Assembly (NCBI GenBank): GCA_035525785.1
Contig: DATLDQ010000127.1
Location: 1 to 64,000 of the forward strand
DNA length: 64,000 nt
Source of the DNA: CADEED01 sp035525785
Lineage (GTDB): Bacteria; Pseudomonadota; Gammaproteobacteria; Steroidobacterales; Steroidobacteraceae
Direction of reading: 5' to 3'
Shown here piece after piece: positions 18,092 to 27,631 of the stretch. The stretch's first letter is position 1; each line of letters begins with the position of its first letter. The notes below the pieces were generated by a model. It worked only from the letters and a program-made list of their open reading frames with translations. It made no database searches and was not told the DNA's origin. The position numbers were made by a program, and so were the translations under genes.

Positions 18092-18577
18092 ATGTTCGAA
18101 GTAGGTTTCACAGAACTCCTGCTGATCTTCGCGTTGGCCCTGCTGGTGCTCGGCCCGCAGAAGCTGCCGAAGCTCGCGCAGCAGGTCGGTCGCTGGGTCG
18201 GACGCGCGCGCGCGATGGCGCGGCAATTCCGCGATCAGCTCGAAGAGGAAGCGCACAACCTCGAGACCAAGGTGAACATCGATCCCGATATCGACACCTC
18301 GCTCGATCCGAAGCGTGGTAACCCCGCACCGCCGCCTGCGCCACCCGGGGCACCGGCGCCGCCCGCTCATCAGGACGTGCCGGCTTATCAGGATGTAGAA
18401 GAAGAGTTCTATCCACCCGATCACCACATGCATCCGTCGAACCACGCCGCCGCCGCGCAGGACGCCGGCGCGTCATCGACGCCAGATGCGCCGGCCGCGG
18501 ATGCGGACCCGCGCGCGGCGAACGTGCAGGCCGAGCTCGACCTGACCGACAACCCCGAAACACCGAAAGCGCCCTGA
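18092..18577 (+). CDS. tatB: Twin-arginine translocase subunit TatB
   Basis: A 161-residue TatB with N-terminal helix (MFEVGFTELLLIFALALLVLGP) carrying the polar Glu8 typical of TatB, followed by PQKLPKLAQQVGRWVGRARAMARQF and a long Pro/Ala-rich, low-complexity tail. The tail is longer than the amphipathic region needs and is probably disordered. It lies 100 bases after tatA and 14 bases before tatC. Confidence 0.93.
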   Translation: MFEVGFTELLLIFALALLVLGPQKLPKLAQQVGRWVGRARAMARQFRDQLEEEAHNLETKVNIDPDIDTSLDPKRGNPAPPPAPPGAPAPPAHQDVPAYQDVEEEFYPPDHHMHPSNHAAAAQDAGASSTPDAPAADADPRAANVQAELDLTDNPETPKAP

Positions 18578-18591
18578 GTGATGAGCCTGCG

Positions 18592-19389
18592 ATGAGCGAC
18601 GACAACAAGGAAATGCTCGCCGAAGGCACGCTGATGTCGCACCTGCTCGAGCTGCGCGATCGCCTGATGAAGGCGATGCTGGCGCTGCTGGTGGTGTTCA
18701 TCCCCTGCGCCATCTACGCGAACGAGCTGTTCACGATCATCGCGCAGCCGTTGCTCGACAAGCTCCCGAAGGGAACGCAGCTCATCGCGACGAGCGTCGT
18801 GTCGCCGTTCATGACGCCATTCAAGGTGGCGTTCTTCGTCGCGCTGTTCGGCGCGATGCCCGTGGTGCTCTACCAGATCTGGGCCTTCGTCGCGCCGGGT
18901 CTCTACAAGCGCGAGAAGCGCTTCGCCGTGCCGCTGCTGGTGTCGTCCGTCGTGTTGTTCTACTCCGGCGTGGTGTTCGCCCACTTCGTCGTGTTCCCGG
19001 TGATGTTCAGTTACCTCGTGGGCACCGCGCCCGCGGGCGTGAGCTACATGCCGGACATGACCAGCTATCTCGACTTCGTACTGACCATGTTCTTCGCGTT
19101 CGGCGTGGCATTCGAAGTGCCGGTCGCGGTGGTGCTGCTCGTGCTCACCGGGCTCGTGAAGGTCGAGAGCCTCGGCAGGAATCGCGGTTACGTGATCATC
19201 GGCATCTTCGTCGTGGCCGCGATCCTCACGCCGCCCGACGCGATTTCACAATGCATCATGGCCGTCCCGATGTGGTTGCTGTACGAGGGCGGCCTGGTGA
19301 TGGCGCGGATCATGCAGAAGATGCGTCGCGAGGCCGCCGAGAAGGCCGCGAAAGAAGAAGACGAAGAGCGGGAAGCCGGAGCGAGCTGA
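18592..19389 (+). CDS. tatC: Twin-arginine translocase subunit TatC
   Basis: A 265-residue six-helix membrane protein, the receptor for twin-arginine signal peptides. The N-terminal SHLLELRDRL segment and the Glu in FGVAFEVPV are the conserved recognition features; the PDAISQ motif follows the fifth helix (AAILTPPDAISQ). The Lys/Glu-rich C-terminal tail (EKAAKEEDEEREAG) is cytoplasmic. Confidence 0.95.
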   Translation: MSDDNKEMLAEGTLMSHLLELRDRLMKAMLALLVVFIPCAIYANELFTIIAQPLLDKLPKGTQLIATSVVSPFMTPFKVAFFVALFGAMPVVLYQIWAFVAPGLYKREKRFAVPLLVSSVVLFYSGVVFAHFVVFPVMFSYLVGTAPAGVSYMPDMTSYLDFVLTMFFAFGVAFEVPVAVVLLVLTGLVKVESLGRNRGYVIIGIFVVAAILTPPDAISQCIMAVPMWLLYEGGLVMARIMQKMRREAAEKAAKEEDEEREAGAS

Positions 19390-19504
19390 CACCGCGACGG
19401 GTTCCCCCCCGCCGCAACCTTTTGCCTTGCTGGTCCCGGTGCCGTTGGTTCAGACTCGGCGCCAACGCGGCGCAGCAGCGCCCATAAATATTCGGGGCAA
19501 CAAG

Positions 19505-21037
19505 ATGAACGAACCCTCCGCGACCCCGGTCGTGACGGCGGACCCTGGCAAACAATTCTTCGGACATCCGCGCGGCCTGGTCACCTGTTTCATGGTCGAG
19601 TTCTTCGAGCGCTTCACCTACTACGGGATGCGCTCGATGCTGGTGTTGTTCCTGGCATCACCGATGCTGGCCGCAAACCCGGGCTTCGGCGTGGATGGCG
19701 CCACCGCCGGCGCGGTATACGCACTGTTCACCGGCGGTGCCTACCTGCTGGCGATCCCGGGCGGCTGGATCGCCGACCGGTTGATAGGCCAGCGCAAGGC
19801 TATCTTCATTGGTGGCCTGCTCATCGCCGCCGGCAACTTCATCCTGGCGATTCCCGCGACCCCCGCGGTGTTCTACTCCGGCGTGTTCGTCATGGTCCTG
19901 GGCATAGGCCTGCTCAAGCCGAATGTCTCATCGGTGGTCGGCGCCTTGTATGAAGGCCAGCCGGGCGCGCGGCGCGACGCCGGCTTCTCGATCTTCTACA
20001 TGGGCATCAATCTCGGTGCGACGATCGGTCCGCTCACCGCGAGTGCGCTCGGTGAGAAGGTGAACTGGCACCTGGGCTTCCTCGTTTGCGGTATCGCCAC
20101 GCTGGCCGGCACGCTCTACTTCCTCTACACCCAGCGCTACCTGGGCGAAGCGGGCCGTCCTCCGCTGAACGTGACGCCGGTGGAGCGCAAACGCACCTGG
20201 ACGCTGCTGGTCGGCATCGCTGTCGCGGCGGCGGTGCTCGCACTGACGCTGTTCACCCGTGAGCATCCGCCGACCGAGCACCAGCTTGCGATTGGGCTGT
20301 TCGGCGTGCAGGTGGCACTTGCGGTGTTCTTCTTCGGCTACGTCCTGCTGTCGAAGGAGCTCGACTCGGCGGCCAAGAAGAAGATAGGCGTGATCATCGT
20401 GTTCTTCTTCTGCGCCATCCTTTTCTGGGGAGGGTTCGAGCAGCAGGGTACGACGTTCAACACCTTCGCATTCGACTACACCGACCGGTCGTTCCTCGGC
20501 GGCATGTTCGCGGATGGTCAGCATCCCGCGACGTGGTATCAATCGGTGAACCCTGCGTTCATCATCGTTCTCGCGCCGGTGTTCGCGTGGATATGGGTTT
20601 CGCTCGGCGCACGCAACCTCGATCCTTCCGCGCCTACCAAGATGGGCATGGGCCTGGTGCTGCTGGGCGTCGGCTTCCTGGTCATGATGCTGGCGGCGCA
20701 GCTGGTCGTATCGAGCGGCGGCAGGGTGGGACCCACCTGGCTGGTGCTGGCCTATCTATTCCACACATTCGGCGAGCTGTGTCTTTCTCCCGTTGGACTC
20801 TCCAACGTGACCAAGCTGGCTCCAGCGAAGTACGTGAGCCGCATGATGGGCACCTGGTTCCTCGGCACGGCGATGGGCAACACCATCGCGGGCTTGGTGG
20901 GCGGCCAGTTCGCCGAGGCGAAAGTCGAACAGATGCCGCACATCTTCCTGGTGATGACACTCATCGGCGCCGGGGCGGGTGTGTTCATCCTCCTGATATC
21001 GCGCGGCCTGCGCAGCTGGATCGGAGACGCGAAATGA
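19505..21037 (+). CDS. Proton-coupled peptide transporter (POT/PTR family)
   Basis: A 510-residue MFS transporter importing di- and tripeptides with protons. The family motif ERFTYYGMRSML lies at about residues 33-44, matching ExxERFxYYG, and FYMGINLGATIGPL matches the PTR2 signature. The ATG at 19505 follows a weak ribosome site; the longer upstream frame is unlikely. It shares ATGA with the next gene, an M2 dipeptidase, and so heads a peptide-use operon. Confidence 0.9.
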   Translation: MNEPSATPVVTADPGKQFFGHPRGLVTCFMVEFFERFTYYGMRSMLVLFLASPMLAANPGFGVDGATAGAVYALFTGGAYLLAIPGGWIADRLIGQRKAIFIGGLLIAAGNFILAIPATPAVFYSGVFVMVLGIGLLKPNVSSVVGALYEGQPGARRDAGFSIFYMGINLGATIGPLTASALGEKVNWHLGFLVCGIATLAGTLYFLYTQRYLGEAGRPPLNVTPVERKRTWTLLVGIAVAAAVLALTLFTREHPPTEHQLAIGLFGVQVALAVFFFGYVLLSKELDSAAKKKIGVIIVFFFCAILFWGGFEQQGTTFNTFAFDYTDRSFLGGMFADGQHPATWYQSVNPAFIIVLAPVFAWIWVSLGARNLDPSAPTKMGMGLVLLGVGFLVMMLAAQLVVSSGGRVGPTWLVLAYLFHTFGELCLSPVGLSNVTKLAPAKYVSRMMGTWFLGTAMGNTIAGLVGGQFAEAKVEQMPHIFLVMTLIGAGAGVFILLISRGLRSWIGDAK

Positions 21038-22893
21038 AGACCGCCAACTGCCTGCGCACCGCGTTCGCCGCGTCCATTGCCGTCGTCCTCATCTCTTGCG
21101 GCGGCCCCAAGGGCCCGACGCCGCCGCCAAAGCTCGAGAAGCCAGCGCCGGAATTCGTCGCCGAGCTCAACAAGGAACTGGTGCCGCTGTCGCGCGAGAT
21201 CCAGGCCGCGGGCTGGACGCAATCGACCGACATCACCGTCGACACGCAGTTCCTCAATGCGAAGGCCACCGAACGCGCGCTCGAGTATTTCAACCGCAAG
21301 TCTGCCGAAGCCAAGGCCTACGACAACGTCGAGCTCGATGCGCCCACGAAGCGTTCGCTGCTGTTGCTGAAGCTCGGCGTGAGCGCGCCGTCCCCGGCAG
21401 ACCCGGCGAAGCGCGCCGAGCTCGCGACACTCGGCACCGAGCTCGAGGCCATGTACGGCGAGGGCAAGTACTGTCCACAAGGGAAGACATTGCTCAAGCA
21501 GGGCAAGGACGAGAAGGGCTGCTTCAATCTCGACGCGCTCTCCGATGTCCTCGCCACGAGCCGCAACTACGACGAGCTCACCGAGGCCTGGACGGGCTGG
21601 CATTCGATCGCGCGGCCCATGCGGCCGAAATACCAGCAGTTCGCCCAGCTAGCCAATGAAGGCGCGAAGGAACTGGGCTTTGCCGATGTCGGCGTTCTCT
21701 GGCGCTCGCGCTACGACATGCCGGCCGCGGACTTCGAGAAGGAAGCGGCGCGCCTCTACGGTCAGGTCGAGCCGCTCTACAAGAACCTGCACTGCTACGC
21801 GCGCAAGAAGCTCAGCGAGAAGTACGGCAAGGACAAGGTACCGGATGGCAAGGCGATCCCGGCGCACCTGTTCGGCAACATGTGGGCGCAGCAGTGGAAC
21901 CGCGTGTTCGGCGACCTGCTGAAGCCGTATCCGGGCGCCAGCATCGAGAGCGCGGACCGGCTGCTCAAGGCCCAGAACTGGGACGCCGTGAAGATGACGA
22001 AGTCGGCCGAGAGCTTCTACACCTCGATCGGCTTCCCGACGCTGCCGCAGACCTTCTGGGAGCGTTCGATGCTCGTGCGTCCGCGCGACCGCGAAGTAGT
22101 TTGTCACGCCAGCGCCTGGGACATGGACGACAAGGACGACGTGCGCATCAAGATGTGCATGAAGCCCATCGAGGAAGACCTGTTCACGGTCTACCACGAG
22201 CTGGGTCACGTCTATTACTACATCTGGTACAAGGACCAGCCCGCGCTCTTCCAGGACGGTGCGCATGACGGCTTCCACGAAGCCATCGGTGATGCGGTCA
22301 ACCTGTCGGTGACGCCGGCCTATCTGAACAAGATCGGCCTGGTCAGCGCGGTGAAGCCCTCGAAGGAAGCCGTGATCAACCAGCAGATGAAGATGGCGCT
22401 GGACAAGATCGCCTTCCTCCCCTTCGGCAAGCTCATCGACGAGTGGCGCTGGGGCGTGTTCGATGGCCGCATCAAGCCGTCGGAGTACAACAAGGCCTGG
22501 TGGGACCTGCGCCGCAAGTACCAGGGCGTGGTCCCGCCCGTGTCGCGCACCGAAGAGGATTTCGATCCGGGCGCGAAGTACCACATCCCCGGCAACACGC
22601 CGTACACGCGGTACTTCCTGTCCTTCATCCTGCAGTTCCAGTTCCACAAGGCGCTGTGCGACGCGGCGGGGTGGCAAGGTCCGCTGCATGAATGCTCGAT
22701 CTTCGGCAGCAAGGAAGCCGGCGCGAAGTACGGCGCCATGCTGGCGACCGGCGCGAGCCAGCCCTGGCCCGAGACGCTCGAGAAGCTCACCGGCACGCGT
22801 CAGATGGATGCCTCGGCGATCCTCGACTACTTCAAGCCGCTCGAAGAGTGGCTTGACGAGCAGAACAAGGGCCAGACCTGCGGCTGGGACTGA
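21034..22893 (+). CDS. M2-family (ACE-like) peptidyl-dipeptidase, lipoprotein
   Basis: A 619-residue zinc dipeptidyl carboxypeptidase. The N-terminus is a lipoprotein signal (SIAVVLISC, lipobox LISC), so it is probably anchored in the periplasm. The gluzincin motif HELGH has His388, Glu389 and His392, and HDGFHEAIGD provides the third ligand Glu. It overlaps the POT gene by four bases and is 27 bases before the OPT gene, which suggests trimming of oligopeptides to dipeptides for uptake. Confidence 0.9.
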   Translation: MKTANCLRTAFAASIAVVLISCGGPKGPTPPPKLEKPAPEFVAELNKELVPLSREIQAAGWTQSTDITVDTQFLNAKATERALEYFNRKSAEAKAYDNVELDAPTKRSLLLLKLGVSAPSPADPAKRAELATLGTELEAMYGEGKYCPQGKTLLKQGKDEKGCFNLDALSDVLATSRNYDELTEAWTGWHSIARPMRPKYQQFAQLANEGAKELGFADVGVLWRSRYDMPAADFEKEAARLYGQVEPLYKNLHCYARKKLSEKYGKDKVPDGKAIPAHLFGNMWAQQWNRVFGDLLKPYPGASIESADRLLKAQNWDAVKMTKSAESFYTSIGFPTLPQTFWERSMLVRPRDREVVCHASAWDMDDKDDVRIKMCMKPIEEDLFTVYHELGHVYYYIWYKDQPALFQDGAHDGFHEAIGDAVNLSVTPAYLNKIGLVSAVKPSKEAVINQQMKMALDKIAFLPFGKLIDEWRWGVFDGRIKPSEYNKAWWDLRRKYQGVVPPVSRTEEDFDPGAKYHIPGNTPYTRYFLSFILQFQFHKALCDAAGWQGPLHECSIFGSKEAGAKYGAMLATGASQPWPETLEKLTGTRQMDASAILDYFKPLEEWLDEQNKGQTCGWD

Positions 22894-22920
22894 GCCTAAC
22901 AACAACAAGAGGGTAGCCAG

Positions 22921-24897
22921 ATGAACTCGAACCTCGCTCCGGCGCCGCAGCTCACCGTGCGCGCCATCGTGCTGGCCGTGGTGCTGGCAACCGTGCTCGC
23001 CGCAGCCAACACCTATCTCGGACTGTTCGCCGGCATGACCATAGCCTCGGCGATCCCCGCGGCGGTGGTCTCGATGGCCGTGCTGCGCGCGCTCGGCGGC
23101 GGCGGCATCCTCGAGAACAACATCGTGCAGACCGGCGCGTCCGCCGGCACGTCCATCGCGTCGGGCGTCATCTTCACGGTGCCCGCACTGGTGCTCATGG
23201 GTTACTGGCCCGAGTTCAAGTACTGGTGGGTGCTCGCGATCGCAGGTCTCGGTGGCTTGCTCGGCGTGCTTTTTTCGGTACCGCTGCGCCGCTCGCTGAT
23301 CGTCGATCAGCAGATGACTTTCCCGGAGGGAAAGGCCGCGGCCGAAGTGCTCAAGGCCGGTGAAAACCCGTCGGAGGGCATCAAGGTGCTCGGCCTCGCC
23401 TCGCTGGGCGGGGCGATCGGCAAGCTGTTCACCGCCAGCGGTTTCCGTCTGATACCCGACAGCTCACTGGCGAGCGGCTTCCTCGGCAAGTACCTGGGAT
23501 ACATGGGCACCAATCTTTCGCCGGCGTTGCTGGGCGTGGGCTACATCGTCGGGTTGAACATCGGCGCCGTCGTGGTGTCCGGCAGCTTGCTGTCGTTCAA
23601 CATAGCGATCCCGATCTACCACGCGTACTTCCTCGCGGACAATCCATCGCTTGCTGCCACGGTGGCTGCTGCCTGCCAGGGCATCTCAAGCGGTGAATGC
23701 GCGGAGGTGACCGCGCAGATCCTGCGTGGCGCGCAGATACGCTATCTCGGTGTCGGCGCGATGCTGGTCGGCGGCCTGTGGGCGCTGATCACGCTGCGCA
23801 GCTCGATCGTTTCCGGCGTGAAGAGCGGCCTCGCCGCGGCCCGTGCCGGCAGCGACGCGCTTATCGCGCACACCGATCGCGATCTGCCCATGAAATGGGT
23901 GCTGGTGGGCATAGTGCTGTTCACCATCCCGCTGGGCTGGCTGTACACCACGATCGTCGGCAGCGTCGGCGTCGGCGCCGCCATGTCGGTGATCATGGTG
24001 GTCGCGGGTTTCCTCTTCTGCTCGGTATCCGGCTACATGGCCGGCCTCGTGGGTTCATCCAACAACCCGGTCTCGGGCATCACCATCGCGACTATCCTGT
24101 TCGCGGCGCTGGTGCTGGTTGGCTTCCTCGGCAAGGACTCGGCGATCGGCCCGGTTGCGGCCGTGATGATCGGCGCCGTCGTTTGCTGCGCGGCATGCAT
24201 CGCGGGCGACAACCTGCAGGACTTGAAGGCCGGCTACATCGTCGGCGCCACCCCGTGGCGTCAGCAGGTGATGCTGGCAATCGGTTCCGTATCGTGCGCG
24301 GCCGTGATGGCACCGACACTGAACATGCTGGCGCACAGCTATGGCATCGGCCCGCGCACTCCGGAGCATCCGCAATCTCTCGAAGCCGCGCAGGCGAATC
24401 TCATGGCGTCGGTCGCCAAGGGCCTTTTCGGGGGCCACCTGCCCTGGGACATGATCGCGATCGGCGGGGCCATCGGCATCGCCGTCATCATCCTCGACCA
24501 GATACTCAAGGCGAAGAACGCCCCCTTCCGCGTGCCGGTGCTGGCCGCGGCGATCGGCATCTATCTGCCGCTGGAAACCATGGTGCCCATCTTCCTGGGC
24601 GGCTTGCTCAACTACCTCGTGACGCGCACCTTCGGGAAAGGACTCTCGGAAGAGGAATCGGAGAAGCGCAACCGTACGGGCATGTTGTTCGCAGCCGGCC
24701 TGATCACCGGCGAAGCGCTCATGGGGATCCTGATCGGCTTCGCCATCTACGGCACCGACAAGGCGGACGTATTCGCGCTGCCCGCGAACCTGCAACTGGG
24801 CGGTTCGCTGGGCGAGTGGGTCGGCCTGGTGCTGCTGGGTCTTGTCGGCATGTGGATGTACCGCGTCGGCGTGAAAGGCAGCAAGGCTGCCGCCTAG
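22921..24897 (+). CDS. OPT-family oligopeptide transporter
   Basis: A 658-residue polytopic membrane protein with about 15 hydrophobic segments. The OPT-family patterns NTYLGLFAGMTIASAIPAAV near residue 36 and MTFPEGKAAAEVLKAGE near residue 133 are clear. Bacterial members move oligopeptides or metal-chelate compounds; with the neighbouring M2 peptidase and POT transporter, peptide is the likelier cargo. The gene ends 15 bases before a long hairpin. Confidence 0.9.
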   Translation: MNSNLAPAPQLTVRAIVLAVVLATVLAAANTYLGLFAGMTIASAIPAAVVSMAVLRALGGGGILENNIVQTGASAGTSIASGVIFTVPALVLMGYWPEFKYWWVLAIAGLGGLLGVLFSVPLRRSLIVDQQMTFPEGKAAAEVLKAGENPSEGIKVLGLASLGGAIGKLFTASGFRLIPDSSLASGFLGKYLGYMGTNLSPALLGVGYIVGLNIGAVVVSGSLLSFNIAIPIYHAYFLADNPSLAATVAAACQGISSGECAEVTAQILRGAQIRYLGVGAMLVGGLWALITLRSSIVSGVKSGLAAARAGSDALIAHTDRDLPMKWVLVGIVLFTIPLGWLYTTIVGSVGVGAAMSVIMVVAGFLFCSVSGYMAGLVGSSNNPVSGITIATILFAALVLVGFLGKDSAIGPVAAVMIGAVVCCAACIAGDNLQDLKAGYIVGATPWRQQVMLAIGSVSCAAVMAPTLNMLAHSYGIGPRTPEHPQSLEAAQANLMASVAKGLFGGHLPWDMIAIGGAIGIAVIILDQILKAKNAPFRVPVLAAAIGIYLPLETMVPIFLGGLLNYLVTRTFGKGLSEEESEKRNRTGMLFAAGLITGEALMGILIGFAIYGTDKADVFALPANLQLGGSLGEWVGLVLLGLVGMWMYRVGVKGSKAAA

Positions 24898-24912
24898 TCG
24901 TCCATGCTCATC

Positions 24913-24948
24913 AGGGGGAAGATGACGCTTGGCCGTCGTCTTCCTCCT
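24913..24948 (+). terminator. Hairpin closing the peptide-use operon
   Basis: Bases 24913-24927 pair with 24934-24948 across a six-base loop (CTTGGC), giving a 15-pair stem with two G-U pairs in RNA. It lies 15 bases after the OPT stop. The bases after it are not T-rich, so it may need Rho or act as a transcript stabiliser. Confidence 0.65.
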
Positions 24949-24990
24949 GCCTTACGCTGATCCGTTCTCGCCACTTTCCCGACTCACACC

Positions 24991-25932
24991 ATGAAATCCC
25001 GTCGCGCGAAGCTCCTGGTCGCGTTCGCCATCGTCTACGTCGTCTGGGGATCGACGTACATGGTCGCGAGCATCGGTGTACACCTCATGCCGCCGGTGCT
25101 GTTCGGCGGCGTGCGCTTCATCTGCGCGGGGCTGCTGTTGTTAGGTGTATCGCTGGCGCTGGGCCGGAAGTTCGCGCTCGACGCGACGGAATGGAAACGG
25201 CTGTTGATCGTCGCCGTTGGCAGCGTGCTGATCCCGAACGCCTGCACGAACTGGGCGATGCAGTACATCGCGTCCAACCAGACGGCCATCCTGAACGCCA
25301 CTGCGGCGCTGTGGATCGCGCTGTTCGCAACGCAGGGACGGCGCGCGCATCCGCTCGACCGCCGCACCATCATCGGCCTCGTCATCGGGTTCGGCGGCAC
25401 CGCGCTGATCGTGTGGCCCCGCGACGGCGCGCGCGTCGATCACCTCGGGATGCAGCTTCTGATCCTGCTCATCGTGTTCATCTGGTCCGCGACCACGGTG
25501 TACATCCGCAACGCGCATTCGAAGCTGGACCTGCTGCCGTTCTCCTCGATGCAGATGCTGCTGGGCGGCGTGATGATGACCGGCCTCGGGCTCGCGCTCG
25601 GTGAAGCGGAACGCTGGACCTGGTCGCGCCCCGGCCTCATCGCGATGGCCTATCTCACCGTCGCGAGCTCGTGCGTGGCGTACACAGCTTTCTCATGGCT
25701 CGCGCGCAACACGACACCCGCGCTCGTGGGCACGTACAGCTACGTGAACCCGGCGATCGCCGCGGTGCTCGGGTGGTGGTTTCTCGACGAGCACCTGGGC
25801 GCGCACCAGATCACCGGAATGGCCGTCATGTTCGTCGGCGTGGCGCTGGTGAGCTGGCCGCAGAAGGAAGACCGGCGCGAGGCGGAACGCCTCGACGAGG
25901 ATCAGCAGAAAGACCCCACTACCGCGGGATGA
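24991..25932 (+). CDS. EamA-family exporter (YedA-like)
   Basis: A 313-residue drug/metabolite transporter with ten predicted helices in two EamA repeats. The N-terminal YVVWGSTYMVASIG and the second-half PAIAAVLGWWFLDEH are typical of YedA-type members. Substrate unknown; family members export amino acids and metabolites. Single gene between the peptide operon and a convergent unknown gene, only six bases from it. Confidence 0.85.
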   Translation: MKSRRAKLLVAFAIVYVVWGSTYMVASIGVHLMPPVLFGGVRFICAGLLLLGVSLALGRKFALDATEWKRLLIVAVGSVLIPNACTNWAMQYIASNQTAILNATAALWIALFATQGRRAHPLDRRTIIGLVIGFGGTALIVWPRDGARVDHLGMQLLILLIVFIWSATTVYIRNAHSKLDLLPFSSMQMLLGGVMMTGLGLALGEAERWTWSRPGLIAMAYLTVASSCVAYTAFSWLARNTTPALVGTYSYVNPAIAAVLGWWFLDEHLGAHQITGMAVMFVGVALVSWPQKEDRREAERLDEDQQKDPTTAG

Positions 25933-25938
25933 TGCGGC

Positions 25939-26655
25939 CTAACGACCGACGACTTCCGCATCGGGGAAGTCGATCTGCGCTGAAAGCAGGCTACCGCGCG
26001 CATCACGGATATTCGTGAGCCCGCGGTAACGCAGCAGGCGTTGGTCGCGATCGCGATAGGTCACTTCGATGTCCGGCAGCAGCCATCCCAGCGGACCGGC
26101 GAGTGAAATCCGGATCACGCTCGCCGCGGCATCATCTACGCGCGTGTCCTTTACCTTGCGGACCCGGAAGTCCAGGGCCCCGAGCCGGCTGGGCACGAGG
26201 AAGGGCACGTCGAGGCTTTGCCCGCGCTGAAGCTGCGACCATCGCGCGAGCACGAACTCGTCGAAGCCTGCATCTACCACGGCCACTTCGGAGACCTTGA
26301 GCGTGCCGATGCGCAGCGGTGCGTCCCGCCCGGCGCGCGACGCGATCCGAAAACCGGTGCCCTCGTGCTCGACGGACTCGGTCACGCCACTGCGTTGATC
26401 CACGAACATGAACGACGGCCGCTGGCGGTCGGCGCCGTACCGCAGGGTCTTGCGCGCGAAGGGTTCCGATTGGGCGTCGCGCCGATACAGCACCTCGCGG
26501 AACTCATCCACCGTGCCGGCGGCGTGGACCTCGTGGGTTTCCAGGTAGAGCAGCTCGCCAGCAGCGTCGCGCGCGTAGCCGGTGAAACCGTGATCCGCGG
26601 CGGCGGCGACGGAGGCGAAGAAGAGCAGCAGGCAGACCAGCGTAACGGGGCGCAT
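25939..26655 (-). CDS. Unrecognised exported protein
   Basis: A 238-residue protein with signal peptide (TLVCLLLFFASVAAAA). The mature part looks beta-rich with repeated short charged strands (GTLKVSEVAVVDAGFDEFVLARW); family not recognised. Predicted periplasmic. It stands alone between convergent EamA and a membrane-protein gene 123 bases upstream. Confidence 0.7.
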   Translation of the reverse strand: MRPVTLVCLLLFFASVAAAADHGFTGYARDAAGELLYLETHEVHAAGTVDEFREVLYRRDAQSEPFARKTLRYGADRQRPSFMFVDQRSGVTESVEHEGTGFRIASRAGRDAPLRIGTLKVSEVAVVDAGFDEFVLARWSQLQRGQSLDVPFLVPSRLGALDFRVRKVKDTRVDDAAASVIRISLAGPLGWLLPDIEVTYRDRDQRLLRYRGLTNIRDARGSLLSAQIDFPDAEVVGR

Positions 26656-26778
26656 GCCGGGAGATACGGCATTGCGCCAGATACGGATTCACGAGCGAGT
26701 TGTTTTGCCAGCAGGGCGGGAATGATGGGTTTCCGCCGCAGCCCTGTCCCTTTTACTAGCAAAACAGGAATGTCACCA

Positions 26779-27159
26779 CTAGTCGCGGGGTGCGCGCAGG
26801 ACCTCGACGCGGCCGCGCGAACCGATGAACCAGGAACCGATCCAGCTCACGATGCTCACGATGACCGCCGCGCCCACCGCGGACCAGAACCCGCCCGGAA
26901 TCGTGAACCCCGGCAACATCAAGGCCACCAACCCGAGCATGGCGGCATTGATCACCAGCAGGAACAGGCCGAGCGACAGCAGCAGCGCCGGAAGCGACAG
27001 CAGCAGCACGAACGGGCGCACGATGGCATTGACAACGCCTAACAACAGCCCCGCGAGCAGGAGCGTCAGCCCCGAATCGATGGCGATGCCATCGAGCATC
27101 GAGGTGGCCGCCCAGAGACCCAGAGCGGCGACGACACCGCGTAACAGGAAACCCGCCAT
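26779..27159 (-). CDS. Small four-helix membrane protein (phage holin family 4-like)
   Basis: A 126-residue protein with about four hydrophobic helices: LRGVVAALGLWAAT, LLLAGLLLGVVNAIVRPFVL, LPALLLSLGLFLLVINAAML and FWSAVGAAVIVSIVSWI. The NAIVRP motif and size match the YvlD/phage holin family 4 proteins, a common chromosomal family that is not prophage evidence by itself. The start at 27159 lies five bases after the SRPBCC stop, so it is the last gene of the minus-strand operon. Confidence 0.8.
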   Translation of the reverse strand: MAGFLLRGVVAALGLWAATSMLDGIAIDSGLTLLLAGLLLGVVNAIVRPFVLLLSLPALLLSLGLFLLVINAAMLGLVALMLPGFTIPGGFWSAVGAAVIVSIVSWIGSWFIGSRGRVEVLRAPRD

Positions 27160-27164
27160 GTTCT

Positions 27165-27626
27165 TCAGTACCTCGGTTCCGGTGACCGTTCGTCCAGACC
27201 CTTCTCGAGGAATACCTTGAGTCGGGCGAGTGCCAGCTCCCAATGTCGGCGCTTCTGCAGATAGTACGTCACCCAGGCCTGTGCCGCGGGCACTCCGCTC
27301 GACAACAATCGCACCGCGGTGCCCACCGGTGCGTACCGCTCGAACAGGAAATCCTCGACGATGACGGCCTCCGTGCCCGGCATGCCCGGCGTGGGCAGCA
27401 GGATCAGGCGCATGCGCTGCGGCGTGACCAACACATCGATGTGGCCATCTAACTCGATGCCGGGCCCGAAGAGTACGTGCATCCGGCCCTTTTCCCGCGG
27501 CGTGACGCTGGCGCCGCGCGACGTCCATCGCTCCAGCACCCCACTGTCGGTGAACGCCCGCCACACACGCTCCACCGGCGCGGCAATGTCGACGCGATGG
27601 GCGAAGCTGCGGTACGCGCCGCTCAC
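27165..27626 (-). CDS. SRPBCC-domain (START-like) protein
   Basis: A 153-residue protein with an AHSA1/START-like fold: FAHRVDIAAPVERVWRAFTDSGVLERW at the N-terminus and the C-terminal helix WELALARLKVFLEKG. These bind hydrophobic ligands; ligand unknown. The start is GTG at 27626, preceded by AAGGAG overlapping the dedA stop, so translation is probably coupled to dedA. A longer frame through dedA is a shadow. Confidence 0.82.
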   Translation of the reverse strand: MSGAYRSFAHRVDIAAPVERVWRAFTDSGVLERWTSRGASVTPREKGRMHVLFGPGIELDGHIDVLVTPQRMRLILLPTPGMPGTEAVIVEDFLFERYAPVGTAVRLLSSGVPAAQAWVTYYLQKRRHWELALARLKVFLEKGLDERSPEPRY

Positions 27627-27631
27627 GGCAT

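Noticed and set aside
20533..21033. Extension of the M2 peptidase frame upstream
   Set aside because: The residues are Arg/His/Pro-rich, the sign of another frame of the POT transporter; the lipoprotein start at 21034 explains the gene.
26779..27159. Phage-holin-like protein as prophage evidence
   Set aside because: This family is common on chromosomes; no other phage gene, attachment site or integrase is visible.
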